This document shows, piece after piece, positions 1 through 7,750 of a stretch of 34,809 bases of DNA. The notes below the pieces were generated by a model. It saw only the letters and a program-made list of their open reading frames with translations. It was not told where the DNA came from and made no database searches. The translations under genes were made by a program, and so were the position numbers. Source of the stretch: JBIQKZ01 sp044464765 (GTDB taxonomy: Bacteria > Pseudomonadota > Gammaproteobacteria > Burkholderiales > Burkholderiaceae_B); contig JBIQKZ010000025.1 in the NCBI GenBank assembly GCA_044464765.1, positions 1 through 34,809 on the forward strand, in the 5' to 3' direction. Positions within the stretch are counted from its first letter, which is position 1. The number at the start of each line of letters is the position of its first letter.

Positions 1-112
1 ATGCATGCGCCGACCAGTTGATGGGCGGGGGGGCGGGCGGTAGCCAGGCTTCCAGTTGCTCTAGAACACGCTCGGCGCGGGCAAGCAGCGTGGTCAGGTC
101 AGGCGAACTCAA
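1..112 (-). CDS. DUF815-type ATP-binding protein, N-terminal fragment
   Basis: A minus-strand frame opens at a TTG codon at 112 and stays open to the window edge, giving about 37 residues. A GGAGAGA ribosome binding site lies just upstream of the TTG. The visible residues include LLARAERVLEQLEAWLPPAP, which I recognise as resembling the start of the DUF815 family of AAA-type ATPases common in betaproteobacteria. The nucleotide-binding motifs would lie outside the window, so the family call rests on the N-terminus only. The gene is divergent from ispB and shares its upstream region (113-297). Cut by the window edge, not by mutation. Confidence 0.55.
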   Translation of the reverse strand, partial: MSSPDLTTLLARAERVLEQLEAWLPPAPPPINWSAHA

Positions 113-191
113 TGATCTCTCCAGGGTAAGTCAGGGCAAACCTCTATTATCGCGAACTTTTTGGCCTGCCGGCAAAACCCGGTAGGCGCTT

Positions 192-222
192 TTCCATGTA
201 GACAGGCGCAAAAACGTATAAT
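192..222 (+). promoter_or_regulatory. candidate promoter for ispB
   Basis: A perfect TATAAT hexamer lies at 217-222, about 75 bases before the ispB start. The upstream -35 match is poor (TTCCAT at 192-197 with a long spacer), so only the -10 element is convincing. Read by eye; no start site is known. Confidence 0.35.
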
Positions 223-297
223 CTTACGCTGGACCGGCACCGGCGACGGTGCTTATCAACGAATTTTGCCAATTGGCCCTTTCAATCCGGATGTCCC

Positions 298-1263
298 TTG
301 AGCCTTGCCAACCTGATAGATCCCATCGCAGATGACATGAAAGCAGTTGATGCGGTGATTCGGGAGCGTTTGAATTCCGACATTGTCCTGATCCGCACCA
401 TTGGCGACTACATCATCGGGGCGGGCGGCAAACGCATGCGGCCGGCCTTGCTGCTGATGATCGCCAACGCGTTTGGCTACAAGGGGGCGCAGCACCACCT
501 GTTGGCGGCCGTGGTCGAGTTCATTCATACATCTACCTTGCTGCACGACGACGTGGTCGACGAATCCGACTTGCGGCGCGGTCGCAGCACCGCCAACGCC
601 GTGTTCGGCAATGCCGCCAGCGTGCTGGTGGGCGATTACCTGTATTCGCGGTCCTTCGAGATGATGGTCGAAGCCGATTCCATGCGCGTCATGCAGGTGT
701 TCTCGCAGGCCACCACCGTGATTGCCGAAGGCGAAGTCCTGCAATTGCTGAATGTGCACGATCCCGATGTTTCCCTGGAACGCTACCTGCAAGTCGTGCG
801 CTACAAGACGGCCAAGCTGTTCGAGGCTTCCGCCCAGGTCGGCGCGATTGTGGCCGGAGCCACCCCAGACCAAGAAAGCGCCGCGGCCGCTTACGGTCGC
901 CATATTGGCACTGCGTTTCAATTGATCGACGATGTGCTGGATTACAGCGGCGATGCCGACGCCCTGGGCAAGAATGTGGGCGACGACCTGCGCGAAGGCA
1001 AGCCCACCATGCCGTTGATCCGGGTCATGGAAGTGGGCACGCTTGAACAGAAGAACATGATACGCAACGCGATCAAGACCGGCGAGGCGGATTTTCGTGC
1101 CGTGGCGCAGGCCATTCAACAGACCGATGCGCTGGGCTACACGCGCGATGCCGCAATTGTGGAAGCGGACAAGGCGCGCGCCGCGCTCGAAGCCTTCCCG
1201 GTTTCCGCGCATCGGGAATCTTTGCTAAAATTCTGTTCTTTCGCGATAGAGCGCGACCGCTAG
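298..1263 (+). CDS. ispB: octaprenyl diphosphate synthase (polyprenyl synthetase)
   Basis: This 321-residue protein is a trans-polyprenyl diphosphate synthase of the IspB type. The family elongates farnesyl diphosphate with isopentenyl diphosphate units to make the side chain of ubiquinone in the cytoplasm. The first aspartate-rich motif, DDVVD, is at residues 84-88, followed by the RRG of the substrate-binding loop. The second, DDVLD, is at residues 211-215. GGKRMRP near residue 44 is the conserved diphosphate-binding stretch. Length is normal for the family. The start is a TTG at 298; the nearby ATG at 291 is out of frame. tRNA-Pro follows 36 bases downstream on the same strand. Chain length cannot be read from sequence, so octaprenyl is inferred from the family. 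Confidence 0.93.
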   Translation: MSLANLIDPIADDMKAVDAVIRERLNSDIVLIRTIGDYIIGAGGKRMRPALLLMIANAFGYKGAQHHLLAAVVEFIHTSTLLHDDVVDESDLRRGRSTANAVFGNAASVLVGDYLYSRSFEMMVEADSMRVMQVFSQATTVIAEGEVLQLLNVHDPDVSLERYLQVVRYKTAKLFEASAQVGAIVAGATPDQESAAAAYGRHIGTAFQLIDDVLDYSGDADALGKNVGDDLREGKPTMPLIRVMEVGTLEQKNMIRNAIKTGEADFRAVAQAIQQTDALGYTRDAAIVEADKARAALEAFPVSAHRESLLKFCSFAIERDR

Positions 1264-1299
1264 GTGCCTTGTTCGCGAAGCTAATTATCTGCCGTAAAT

Positions 1300-1376
1300 C
1301 GGGGTGTAGCTCAGCCTGGTAGAGTACTACGTTCGGGACGTAGGAGTCGCATGTTCGAATCATGTCACCCCGACCA
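1300..1376 (+). tRNA. tRNA-Pro (anticodon CGG)
   Basis: A 77-base cloverleaf with the CCA end encoded. The acceptor stem pairs CGGGGTG with CACCCCG. The anticodon stem CTACG/CGTAG encloses the loop TTCGGGA, which places CGG at positions 34-36 and so reads CCG proline codons. The T arm CATGTTCGAATCATG carries the TTCGAAT loop. It lies just after ispB and ends 11 bases before a strong terminator. Confidence 0.95.
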
Positions 1377-1387
1377 AGTTTTCAGAG

Positions 1388-1415
1388 AAAAGCTCTTGTT
1401 TTTCAAGGGCTTTTT
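1388..1415 (+). terminator. Rho-independent terminator after tRNA-Pro
   Basis: An 11-base-pair stem (1388-1398 with 1404-1414, one G-T pair) closes a five-T loop and runs straight into T residues. The A-rich 5' side and T-rich 3' side mean it could act on both strands. It separates the ispB/tRNA unit from the sulfur genes. Confidence 0.85.
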
Positions 1416-1485
1416 CATAACCTCTCCTTTGTTCTGATTGCTGTTATATCCCTATTCCCGCATAAGCATATGGGTAACTGGTCGT

Positions 1486-1513
1486 TTGAATAGGTGTTGC
1501 TTACAGGTATCTT
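1486..1513 (+). promoter_or_regulatory. candidate sigma-70 promoter for the rhodanese/YeeE pair
   Basis: TTGAAT at 1486-1491 and TATCTT at 1508-1513 are separated by 16 bases, in an A+T-rich leader between the tRNA terminator and the rhodanese start at 1552. This predicts a short untranslated leader of about 30 bases. Confidence 0.4.
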
Positions 1514-1551
1514 TCAGTTTCACCTTTTCATTTTTTGCAAGCGGGAAACTT

Positions 1552-2481
1552 ATGTCTTTCTATAAAAAAATAGCCGGCATACTGGCTGCTTCGGCGGCCT
1601 TGTTCGTGGGCGGCGCGGTGCATGCGGCGGCATCCGATGTCCTGGTCAGTACGGAATGGCTGGAGCAAAACCTTTCCAATCCCAACGTGCGCGTTGTGGA
1701 AGTCAGCGTTAACCCTGGCCTGTACGAACGTGGGCATATCCAGGGGGCGGTCAATTTCAATTGGCACACCGATCTGGTCAATACGGTTGAGCGCGATATT
1801 GTTGGCCAGGATGCTTTCCAGGATCTCTTGCGCAAGTCGGGTATCAACGATGACACGGTCACCGTTCTTTACGGCGACAACAATAACTGGTTCGCCGCGT
1901 GGGGCGCCTGGGTGTTTGATATCTACGGCGTGAACAACGTCAAGCTGCTTGATGGCGGCCGCAAGAAATGGGAAGCCGAGGGGCGACCTTTGTCGATCGC
2001 GCCCGCTGTTGCCGCCGCCGGCAATGTCACGGTTGGCAAGCCTAACGAGGCATTGCGTGCCCGTCTAAGCGATGTGGTGGCCGTGGCCAAGAAAGAAAAA
2101 GACCAAGTTCTGGTGGACATCCGTTCGGCCGATGAGTACAACGGCAAGGTGTTTGCCCCGGCCGGCGTGCAAGAACTTTCCATCCGTGCCGGCCACGTGC
2201 CTGGCGCGGTTAACGTCACCTGGAGCAAGCTGGTGGCCGAAGATGGCACGTTCAAGCCGGTGGAAGAGCTGAAGAAGCTGTACGCCGACGCCGGTGTCGA
2301 TGGTTCCAAGCCCATTATTACTTACTGCCGTATTGGCGAGCGCTCCAGCCATTCCTGGTTTGCCCTGAAGAAAATCCTGGGCTACGACGTTCGCAACTAT
2401 GATGGTTCCTGGACCGAGTATGGCAACGCAGTGGGTGTGCCTATCAGCAATCCCGCCGGCACCGTCTGGGGCAAGACCTGA
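1552..2481 (+). CDS. exported two-domain sulfurtransferase (rhodanese)
   Basis: A 309-residue protein with a signal peptide (KK, then a hydrophobic run and AVHAAA near residues 22-27), so probably periplasmic. Two rhodanese domains follow. The first (about 30-150) has lost the active-site cysteine, as is usual, and has YGDNNNW there. The second (about 175-300) carries the loop CRIGERSS with catalytic Cys259. The CRxGxR form is typical of thiosulfate-type sulfurtransferases rather than mercaptopyruvate-type CG[S/T]GVT. I chose ATG 1552 because it puts the signal peptide at the N-terminus. An upstream in-frame start at 1438 would add 38 residues and lies before the candidate promoter. The YeeE-type transporter gene begins 17 bases downstream, implying one operon for sulfane sulfur handling. 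Confidence 0.85.
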   Translation: MSFYKKIAGILAASAALFVGGAVHAAASDVLVSTEWLEQNLSNPNVRVVEVSVNPGLYERGHIQGAVNFNWHTDLVNTVERDIVGQDAFQDLLRKSGINDDTVTVLYGDNNNWFAAWGAWVFDIYGVNNVKLLDGGRKKWEAEGRPLSIAPAVAAAGNVTVGKPNEALRARLSDVVAVAKKEKDQVLVDIRSADEYNGKVFAPAGVQELSIRAGHVPGAVNVTWSKLVAEDGTFKPVEELKKLYADAGVDGSKPIITYCRIGERSSHSWFALKKILGYDVRNYDGSWTEYGNAVGVPISNPAGTVWGKT

Positions 2482-2498
2482 GCGGATGTGAATGAATC

Positions 2499-3698
2499 AT
2501 GACTAGTTTCGCGTTTAACGCGAGACGGGGATGGCCGGCTGCGATGCTGGCCATTTTCGTTCTCGCCTATATCGTCTATGCCACGACCGTCTTCACAGCG
2601 TGGCCGGATAATGGCCGGACCCTGGCGTTCGCACTTCTGGCGGGCACGGCTTTTGGCATCGTGCTGCAGCGTTCGCGCTTTTGCTTCTTTTGCGTCACCC
2701 GGGATTTTATCGATCACAAGGATGCAAGCGGTCTGGTGGGTATTGCGGTTGCGCTGGCGGTGGGCACGATCGGCTATCACGTGCTGTTCAGCGCATTCTT
2801 ACCGATACCCGCGCCTGGGCGTCTGCCGCCGGGAGCGCATATCGGGCCGGTAAGCTGGGTGCTGGTGTTGGGCAGCCTGGCGTTTGGCGTGGGCATGGCG
2901 GTGTCGGGTTCGTGCATCAGCGCGCATATGTATCGCCTGGGCGAGGGTTCCGTGGCCTCGATTTTTGCGTTGCTGGGCGCGCTGGCTGGATTCGGCCTGG
3001 GCTTTGCCTCGTGGAACTCGCTGTACCTGATGACGATCCAGGAGGCTCCTATCGTGTGGCTGCCGCAAGCCATGGGTTATGGCGGCTCGCTGCTGTTGCA
3101 ATTGGCGCTTCTGGTTGTCGTGGTGGGTTTTTTACTTAAGCGGCATAACGCTTCAGGCTCGTCGTCGGTCGCCCGTTCGGGGCTGACGTGGGAATCCGTG
3201 CTGGTGCATCGGTGGCCGACGTGGGTGGGCGGATTGCTGGTGGCCTTCATTGGGGTGTTGTCGTATTTTCGCTATGCGCCTTTGGGCGTCACGGCGGAAT
3301 TAGGCAGTGTCTCGCGCACGGCGGCATCGCGTTGGAGCTTGCTGCCCGAGCGCCTGGAAGGGCTGGATTCGTTTTCCGGGTGCGCTACCGTGGTCAAGGA
3401 AACCCTGTTTTCACCGAACGGCTTGTTTGTGCTCGGCCTGATCGGTGGCGCCTGGGCGGCGGCTTTGGTGGCGGGCGAGTTCAAGCCGCGCCTGCCGTCG
3501 TGGCGCGACGTCGCCCGCAATTTCGGCGGAGGCTTGCTGATGGGCTGGGGCGCCATGATCGCGCTGGGCTGCACGGTTGGCACTTTGTTGTCGGGAATTA
3601 TGGCGGGCGCCTTGTCCGGCTGGGTGTTCGCTGTGGCGTGCCTGGCGGGGGTCTGGGGAGGCTGGAGGCTGCGCCAGAAGCTAAGCGCTTCCCGATAG
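2499..3698 (+). CDS. YeeE/YedE-family sulfur-compound transporter
   Basis: A 399-residue, strongly hydrophobic inner-membrane protein of the YeeE/YedE (Sulf_transp) family, whose characterised TsuA member takes up thiosulfate. The family's conserved cysteines sit in membrane loops: SRFCFFC (Cys62, Cys65), GSCISAHMYRLGEG (Cys139), SGCATVVKE (Cys295) and LGCTVGTLLSGI (Cys358). The two halves are pseudo-symmetric. It starts 17 bases after the rhodanese gene on the same strand. The pair suggests that imported or periplasmic thiosulfate is handed to, or produced by, the sulfurtransferase. Thiosulfate as substrate is an inference; other family members act on related sulfur compounds. Confidence 0.82.
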   Translation: MTSFAFNARRGWPAAMLAIFVLAYIVYATTVFTAWPDNGRTLAFALLAGTAFGIVLQRSRFCFFCVTRDFIDHKDASGLVGIAVALAVGTIGYHVLFSAFLPIPAPGRLPPGAHIGPVSWVLVLGSLAFGVGMAVSGSCISAHMYRLGEGSVASIFALLGALAGFGLGFASWNSLYLMTIQEAPIVWLPQAMGYGGSLLLQLALLVVVVGFLLKRHNASGSSSVARSGLTWESVLVHRWPTWVGGLLVAFIGVLSYFRYAPLGVTAELGSVSRTAASRWSLLPERLEGLDSFSGCATVVKETLFSPNGLFVLGLIGGAWAAALVAGEFKPRLPSWRDVARNFGGGLLMGWGAMIALGCTVGTLLSGIMAGALSGWVFAVACLAGVWGGWRLRQKLSASR

Positions 3699-3716
3699 GC
3701 GCTGTTGAATCAGCGC
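3699..3716. terminator. weak hairpin between convergent genes
   Basis: GCGCTG at 3699-3704 pairs with CAGCGC at 3711-3716 around a six-base loop, immediately after the transporter stop codon. There is no clear T run on either side, so it may be only a weak or factor-assisted terminator. Confidence 0.3.
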
Positions 3717-3810
3717 AATAGGCTTCCCGCTTTGCCGCCGCGTTGATGGGGGTTTGGCATCGTGCGCAACATGACGCCAAATTCCCCGTTAACGCTTGTC
3801 AGCCATCTAC

Positions 3811-4860
3811 TCAGGGCGCAGGATTCGGGTGCTTCTGATGAATGGCCTGGATCGCCTCCAATACCTCGTCTGATAACGAAACCTCGACGCTGTCGATGTT
3901 TTCTTTCAATTGGTCGAGGCGAGTCGCGCCAATCAGGTTGCTGATGACAAATGGCTGTTGGTTCACGAACGCCAGCGCCATGACGGCGGGCGACAAGCCA
4001 TGGTCGCGCGCCAATTGCACGTACTCGGCCGCAGCGCTTTCTGCTTGGGGTTTCATATAACGTTCAAAGCGCGTGAACAGCGTCATGCGGGCGCCGGCAG
4101 GGCGGGCGCCGTTCAGGTATTTGCCGGCCAGTACGCCCATGCCCAGCGGCGAGTAGGCCAGCAGGCCTACCCCGTCCAGGTGGCTGAACTCTGACAGGCC
4201 GTTCTCGTAGGTGCGGTTAAGCAGGTTGTAGGGGTTCTGAATGGAAGCGATGCGGGGCAGGTTGCGCGTTCTAGCGAGCTGCAGGTATTGCGCCACGCCC
4301 CAGGGCGTTTCGTTGGACACGCCGATATGGCGGACTTTTCCAGCCTTGATGAAGTCTTGCAGCACCTCGAGAGTTTCCTCGATGGGTACCGTGTAGGCGT
4401 CGTCCTTCCAGGGATAAACGGGGCGGCCGAATGTCGTCGTGGTGCGATCCGGCCAGTGCAACTGGTAAAGATCAAGGTAGTCGGTTTGCAGGCGTTTCAG
4501 GCTGGCGTCCAGCGCCTCGGTCATGTTCTTGCGGTCCAGATGGGTCTGGCCGCTGCGAATGTGTCCGGGACGTTTCGGGTCGGTGGCCGGACCCGAGACC
4601 TTGCTGGTCAGCACGATGTCCTTGCGCCGCCCGGTTTTTGCCAGCCAGGTGCCGATGTAGGTTTCGGTGCGGCCTTGTGTTTCGGGTTTGGGGGGCACAG
4701 GATACATTTCCGCGGCATCCACCAGGTTCACCCCTTGCGACAAGGCGTAATCAATCTGTTCGTGGGCTTCGGACTCAGTGTTTTGTTCGCCCCAGGTCAT
4801 GGTGCCCAGGCCGATCAAGCTCACGTCCAGGCCTGTGTCTCCAAGTTTGCGGTATTTCAA
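3811..4860 (-). CDS. aldo/keto reductase, Tas-like
   Basis: A 349-residue NADPH-dependent aldo/keto reductase close in pattern to E. coli Tas: GLGTMTWGEQN, VDAAEMYPVPP and ETQGRTETYIG all match that subgroup. The tetrad is Asp48, Tyr53, Lys87 and His135 (numbering from the chosen start). I place the start at TTG 4860, with GGAG upstream, because MKYRKLGDTG aligns with Tas. The open frame runs upstream to 5004, but that 48-residue extension looks non-conserved. It faces the sulfur operon tail to tail and is divergent from the small gene at 5045. The physiological substrate is unknown; Tas complements a tyrosine-auxotrophy-related defect in E. coli, which says little about this protein. Confidence 0.87.
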   Translation of the reverse strand: MKYRKLGDTGLDVSLIGLGTMTWGEQNTESEAHEQIDYALSQGVNLVDAAEMYPVPPKPETQGRTETYIGTWLAKTGRRKDIVLTSKVSGPATDPKRPGHIRSGQTHLDRKNMTEALDASLKRLQTDYLDLYQLHWPDRTTTTFGRPVYPWKDDAYTVPIEETLEVLQDFIKAGKVRHIGVSNETPWGVAQYLQLARTRNLPRIASIQNPYNLLNRTYENGLSEFSHLDGVGLLAYSPLGMGVLAGKYLNGARPAGARMTLFTRFERYMKPQAESAAAEYVQLARDHGLSPAVMALAFVNQQPFVISNLIGATRLDQLKENIDSVEVSLSDEVLEAIQAIHQKHPNPAP

Positions 4861-5044
4861 GAGGGATGCTCCGACGGAATGGTTACTGGCAATGGCCGGT
4901 GGAGTGGCCGATGATGGAGTTGATGTTAACACCGCCTTTTTGCCTCTTGGAATCCCGTTACTGGCAATGAGGGTATCGCCTGGGTAACGGGAGTGCCATG
5001 GCATAGTGGTTGCTCCACAAGCACTCTTATAAAAAGGTTCCGAT

Positions 5045-5272
5045 ATGGCAGATACTTGGCTTACCTCGCTTCAGACGGCCACCCCGCAAGAAGGGTATGA
5101 GCTGGCCATCAAGCTTTCCCGCATGGCGATTAAATACACGCAGCCATCGGCGGAAGTGCGCGACAAGTTGCGCCCCGAATACGGCGAAGATGCCGATGCG
5201 CTGATAGCCGTATCGCAGGTCGTTGCAACCAACTTTCAAACCGTGGCCGCGGCCAACGGGTACTGGAAGTAG
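5045..5272 (+). CDS. small soluble protein of unknown function (75 aa)
   Basis: A 75-residue frame with an AAAAGG ribosome binding site and ATG start. No signal peptide or membrane segment is visible. The composition is that of a compact, mostly helical cytoplasmic protein, with YELAIKLSRMAIKYTQPS and PEYGEDADALIAVSQVV. The reading frame has normal high-GC codon use, which supports it being real. It is divergent from the aldo/keto reductase and tail to tail with the TetR regulator 24 bases away. I do not recognise a characterised family. Confidence 0.65.
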   Translation: MADTWLTSLQTATPQEGYELAIKLSRMAIKYTQPSAEVRDKLRPEYGEDADALIAVSQVVATNFQTVAAANGYWK

Positions 5273-5296
5273 CGCGAGCGGTCGAGCCCGAAGGTG

Positions 5297-5968
5297 TCAA
5301 CCTTCGCTGGCGCGAAAACCGTCCGAAGCAAACGAAACCAGTTGCTTCGTCAATTCCCCGTAGTCTTTTCCGTCGAGCGCGCCGTCCGACAGGCGCAGCA
5401 TGCTTGTGGTCCGTGGCCGGGTGGCGGTCAGTACGGCTCCTACCAGGAAATACAGCCGCCACACCAGCGTGGTGCGGCTGACTTGGGGCAGGCATTGCTG
5501 GAGCAATGACAGGAACTGCTCGTTCATCTCGTCGTATACCTGCGAAACCAGTTGATCGGACAGTTCGCTATATTCGGCGCTTAGCCCAAGCGAGAGCGAT
5601 GCCACGGCGGTGCGCGTTGGAAAGACCGGGTTTTCGAACATGGGCTCCACCCAGGCACTGACAACGTCCTCGACGCTAAAGCCTCCTGTTTCGGCTAATT
5701 CGGCGAAGCGTGTCAGCCGAGCTTGGTTCAATGGAGCAGTTACTTCTTTGAACACCTGTCGGAACAAGCCCTCCTTGTCGCCGAAGTAATACTTGATCAG
5801 CGCCGAGTTGACGTCGGCGGCTTGGGCGATGTCGCGGATCGAGGTGTCGCCATACCCTTTCTGGCAAAACAGCATCGTGGCGGCCCTGACCAGACGTTCA
5901 CGTCTGTCTTCCGGCTTGGTGGGGTTGGCTTGGTTTTCGGTAGTGCTTGGCCCGTTGGCTGTGGTCAC
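5297..5968 (-). CDS. TetR-family transcriptional regulator
   Basis: A 223-residue regulator. The N-terminal DNA-binding domain spans about residues 23-70: RERLVRAATMLFCQKGYG, then the helix-turn-helix TSIRDIAQAADVNSALIKYYF and the usual GDKEGLF. The C-terminal two thirds form the helical ligand and dimer domain, which gives no ligand clue. Translation appears to start at GTG 5968; the upstream ribosome binding site is weak. It lies 75 bases downstream of the LysR gene on the same strand, so the two may be co-transcribed. The target gene is not obvious. A role in drug or solvent efflux is common in the family but is not shown here. Confidence 0.9.
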   Translation of the reverse strand: MTTANGPSTTENQANPTKPEDRRERLVRAATMLFCQKGYGDTSIRDIAQAADVNSALIKYYFGDKEGLFRQVFKEVTAPLNQARLTRFAELAETGGFSVEDVVSAWVEPMFENPVFPTRTAVASLSLGLSAEYSELSDQLVSQVYDEMNEQFLSLLQQCLPQVSRTTLVWRLYFLVGAVLTATRPRTTSMLRLSDGALDGKDYGELTKQLVSFASDGFRASEG

Positions 5969-6043
5969 GGCTTATCTACGATGGTGGCTGATGGCCTCAT
6001 TCTAAATGATCGCGAGAATCGAGGGCGGTGGCCGAAACGGGCG

Positions 6044-7006
6044 TCATACCGCTGGCGGAGTATCTGACGTGGTTGGCGAATAAGCTGCCGCTTTCAAGAC
6101 AGCGATGTTTTGCTGCCGGGTGTGCTCGATCAAGTAGTCCAGGAATACACGCGAGCGTTGCGGAATGAACTTGCGGCTGGGCAGTGCGGCATACATGGTC
6201 AACTGCCCACTGATCCATGGGTCCAACACGCGCAGCAATTCGCCGCGCACTAAAAAGGGCGCAGCCAAGTCGATGGATATCGAGGCGATGCCCACGCCGT
6301 CCAGCGCCGCTCGCAACAATGTATCGGTATGGTTGGCCACGATGGCGGGGGCAATATCGATCTTGATCACCTCTTGCGGGTTGGCTTCTTGCCACAAACG
6401 CCAAACCTGTGGCGATTCGCCGGTTCGCTTCAAGCGCAACGAGGCGTGGCCTGACAGGTCGAGCGGTGTCTGAGGAAGCCCATGTTGCTTGATATATGAT
6501 GGCGCTGCCGCAAGGATGACGGTGGAGTCAACGACTTTGCGTGCGACGATATTGGCGTCATGCCCGGTATCCATGCCAAGCAGGGTAATGTCGAAGTCCT
6601 CGATCGCCGACTCCTGATAGGCGCCTACTTCAAGATCGATCGTGATTTTTGGGTATTGCCGACGAAAACCGGCCAATGCGGGAGCCACGATGTAGGTCGC
6701 AAGCGCGGGTTGCGTCTGCAGACGCAGCCTGCCGGAAAGTTCTTGGGTATGCGAACTGGCGAGCGCATCGGCCTCTTCGATATCTTGCAATATCTGACGA
6801 ACGCGACCCAGATAGGCTTCGCCTGCGTCGGTCAGCGAAACACGCCGTGTGGTGCGTTGAAACAAGCGTGTGCCCAGGTGGGCTTCCAGCTCGGCGACCA
6901 GACGGGTAACCACTGGCGCGGATATGTCCAGCGCGCGCGCGGCGGCGGCAAAGCCGCCTTCGGTGGCGACACGCTCGAACACCCGCATGGAAAGTAGACG
7001 GCTCAT
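6044..7006 (-). CDS. LysR-family transcriptional regulator
   Basis: A 320-residue LysR-type regulator. The winged helix-turn-helix occupies residues 1-60 (FAAAARALDISAPVVTRLVAELEAHLG), followed by RTTRRVSLTDAG and a periplasmic-binding-protein-like effector domain from about residue 90. The APVVTRLV recognition helix is that of the AaeR/DmlR-like group of LTTRs. I chose ATG 7006, with GGGA seven bases upstream; an in-frame start at 7033 adds nine residues that would sit before that site. It is divergent from the DUF4148-like gene at 7216. The spacer holds a dyad LysR box, so autoregulation and control of the neighbour are likely. Confidence 0.92.
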   Translation of the reverse strand: MSRLLSMRVFERVATEGGFAAAARALDISAPVVTRLVAELEAHLGTRLFQRTTRRVSLTDAGEAYLGRVRQILQDIEEADALASSHTQELSGRLRLQTQPALATYIVAPALAGFRRQYPKITIDLEVGAYQESAIEDFDITLLGMDTGHDANIVARKVVDSTVILAAAPSYIKQHGLPQTPLDLSGHASLRLKRTGESPQVWRLWQEANPQEVIKIDIAPAIVANHTDTLLRAALDGVGIASISIDLAAPFLVRGELLRVLDPWISGQLTMYAALPSRKFIPQRSRVFLDYLIEHTRQQNIAVLKAAAYSPTTSDTPPAV

Positions 7007-7052
7007 GGGCATCCCTTTTTGAGTTGTGCGCAAAAATTGTACTTTATTATTC

Positions 7053-7067
7053 CTGTTTTAGAAACAG
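7053..7067. promoter_or_regulatory. LysR-type operator (T-N11-A dyad)
   Basis: CTGTTTTAGAAACAG is a perfect inverted repeat with six-base arms and a three-base centre. It contains T-N11-A, the consensus LTTR recognition form. It lies 46 bases upstream of the lysR start and about 150 bases before the DUF4148-like gene, a usual position for an autoregulatory recognition site. Confidence 0.6.
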
Positions 7068-7215
7068 TTAATTGCTATTTTTGATATTTATTAAATATTC
7101 AGGATCAATTAAAGTTTACCCATCGGTTGGCTAATGAAGAAAACAGCTTGCTGAAACGCTTAAGGCCATTAGCCATCGGCGTCCAAACATTTACTGATAC
7201 TAGGAGTTAAACACC

Positions 7216-7692
7216 ATGAAATTGCAACGCACCCAACTTTCCGCCATTGTTTTATCTGTTTCCGCCTTGCTGGGCGGGCAAGCCATCGCGGCTGATGCCG
7301 ACGTAACCCGCGCACAAGTGCAGGCCGAACTGGCTGAAGCCGTGCGCACCGGAAACGTCTATGACGACGTAAGCGGCCTGAAGCTGAACGAACTGTACCC
7401 CCAACGCTATCCTGCACAGGCGGTGGAAGCTGAAAAGAGCTTCGCGCAAACCCAGGCTGAACTGGCCGAAGCGGTTCGTACCGGTAGCGTCTATGCAGAC
7501 CAAAGCGGTCTGGCATTGAACGAGTTGTATCCGCAGCAGTATCCCGCTCAGCCTGTGCTGGCTGACAGCTCGGTGGAAAAGACCTTTGCCCAAACCCAGG
7601 CCGAACTGGCCGAGGCCATCCGCACCGGTAACGTCCATGCTGACGTGAGCGGCTTCAAGCTGAACCAACTGTATCCCCAGCGCTATTCTTAA
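7216..7692 (+). CDS. exported DUF4148-like protein with three tandem repeats
   Basis: A 158-residue protein with a signal peptide (KLQR, a hydrophobic core, cleavage near AIAA at residues 23-26). The mature chain is three copies of a roughly 36-residue unit at about 31-67, 76-111 and 124-157. Each has the pattern QaELAEAvRTGnVyaDvSGlkLNeLYPQrYpa. The QAELxEAxRTG core is that of DUF4148, a family of small periplasmic or surface proteins abundant in Burkholderiales. No cysteine is present after the signal peptide, so it is not a lipoprotein. Most DUF4148 proteins I know of carry a single unit. An upstream GGAG and a good downstream terminator make it a one-gene unit. Function unknown. Confidence 0.85.
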   Translation: MKLQRTQLSAIVLSVSALLGGQAIAADADVTRAQVQAELAEAVRTGNVYDDVSGLKLNELYPQRYPAQAVEAEKSFAQTQAELAEAVRTGSVYADQSGLALNELYPQQYPAQPVLADSSVEKTFAQTQAELAEAIRTGNVHADVSGFKLNQLYPQRYS

Positions 7693-7710
7693 TCGTTAAT
7701 CAGCGCAAGC

Positions 7711-7750
7711 AAGCCGCCCGCGAACCATGACGCGGGCGGCTTTTTCTTTT
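7711..7750 (+). terminator. Rho-independent terminator of the DUF4148-like gene
   Basis: GCCGCCCGCG pairs with CGCGGGCGGC around a short loop (7713-7740) and is followed by TTTTTCTTTT. This is a textbook strong terminator 19 bases after the stop codon. Confidence 0.92.

Noticed and set aside
256..1212. Minus-strand open frame of 318 codons across ispB
   Set aside because: Antisense shadow of ispB. The IspB aspartate motifs fix the true strand, and the antisense product has no family features.
1226..1231. TAAAAT as a -10 element for tRNA-Pro inside the end of ispB
   Set aside because: The matching -35 is poor, and the tRNA may simply be transcribed with ispB.
1300..1376. tRNA-Pro as an attachment site for an integrated element
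   Set aside because: No integrase gene follows, no repeat of the tRNA 3' end was noticed downstream, and the neighbouring sulfur genes have ordinary composition.
1438..1551. N-terminal extension of the rhodanese from the upstream ATG at 1438
   Set aside because: It would put 38 odd residues before a clear signal peptide and would start before the candidate promoter.
4861..5004. N-terminal extension of the aldo/keto reductase
   Set aside because: Forty-eight residues of low conservation appearance precede the point where alignment with Tas-like proteins begins. The TTG at 4860 has a suitable GGAG.
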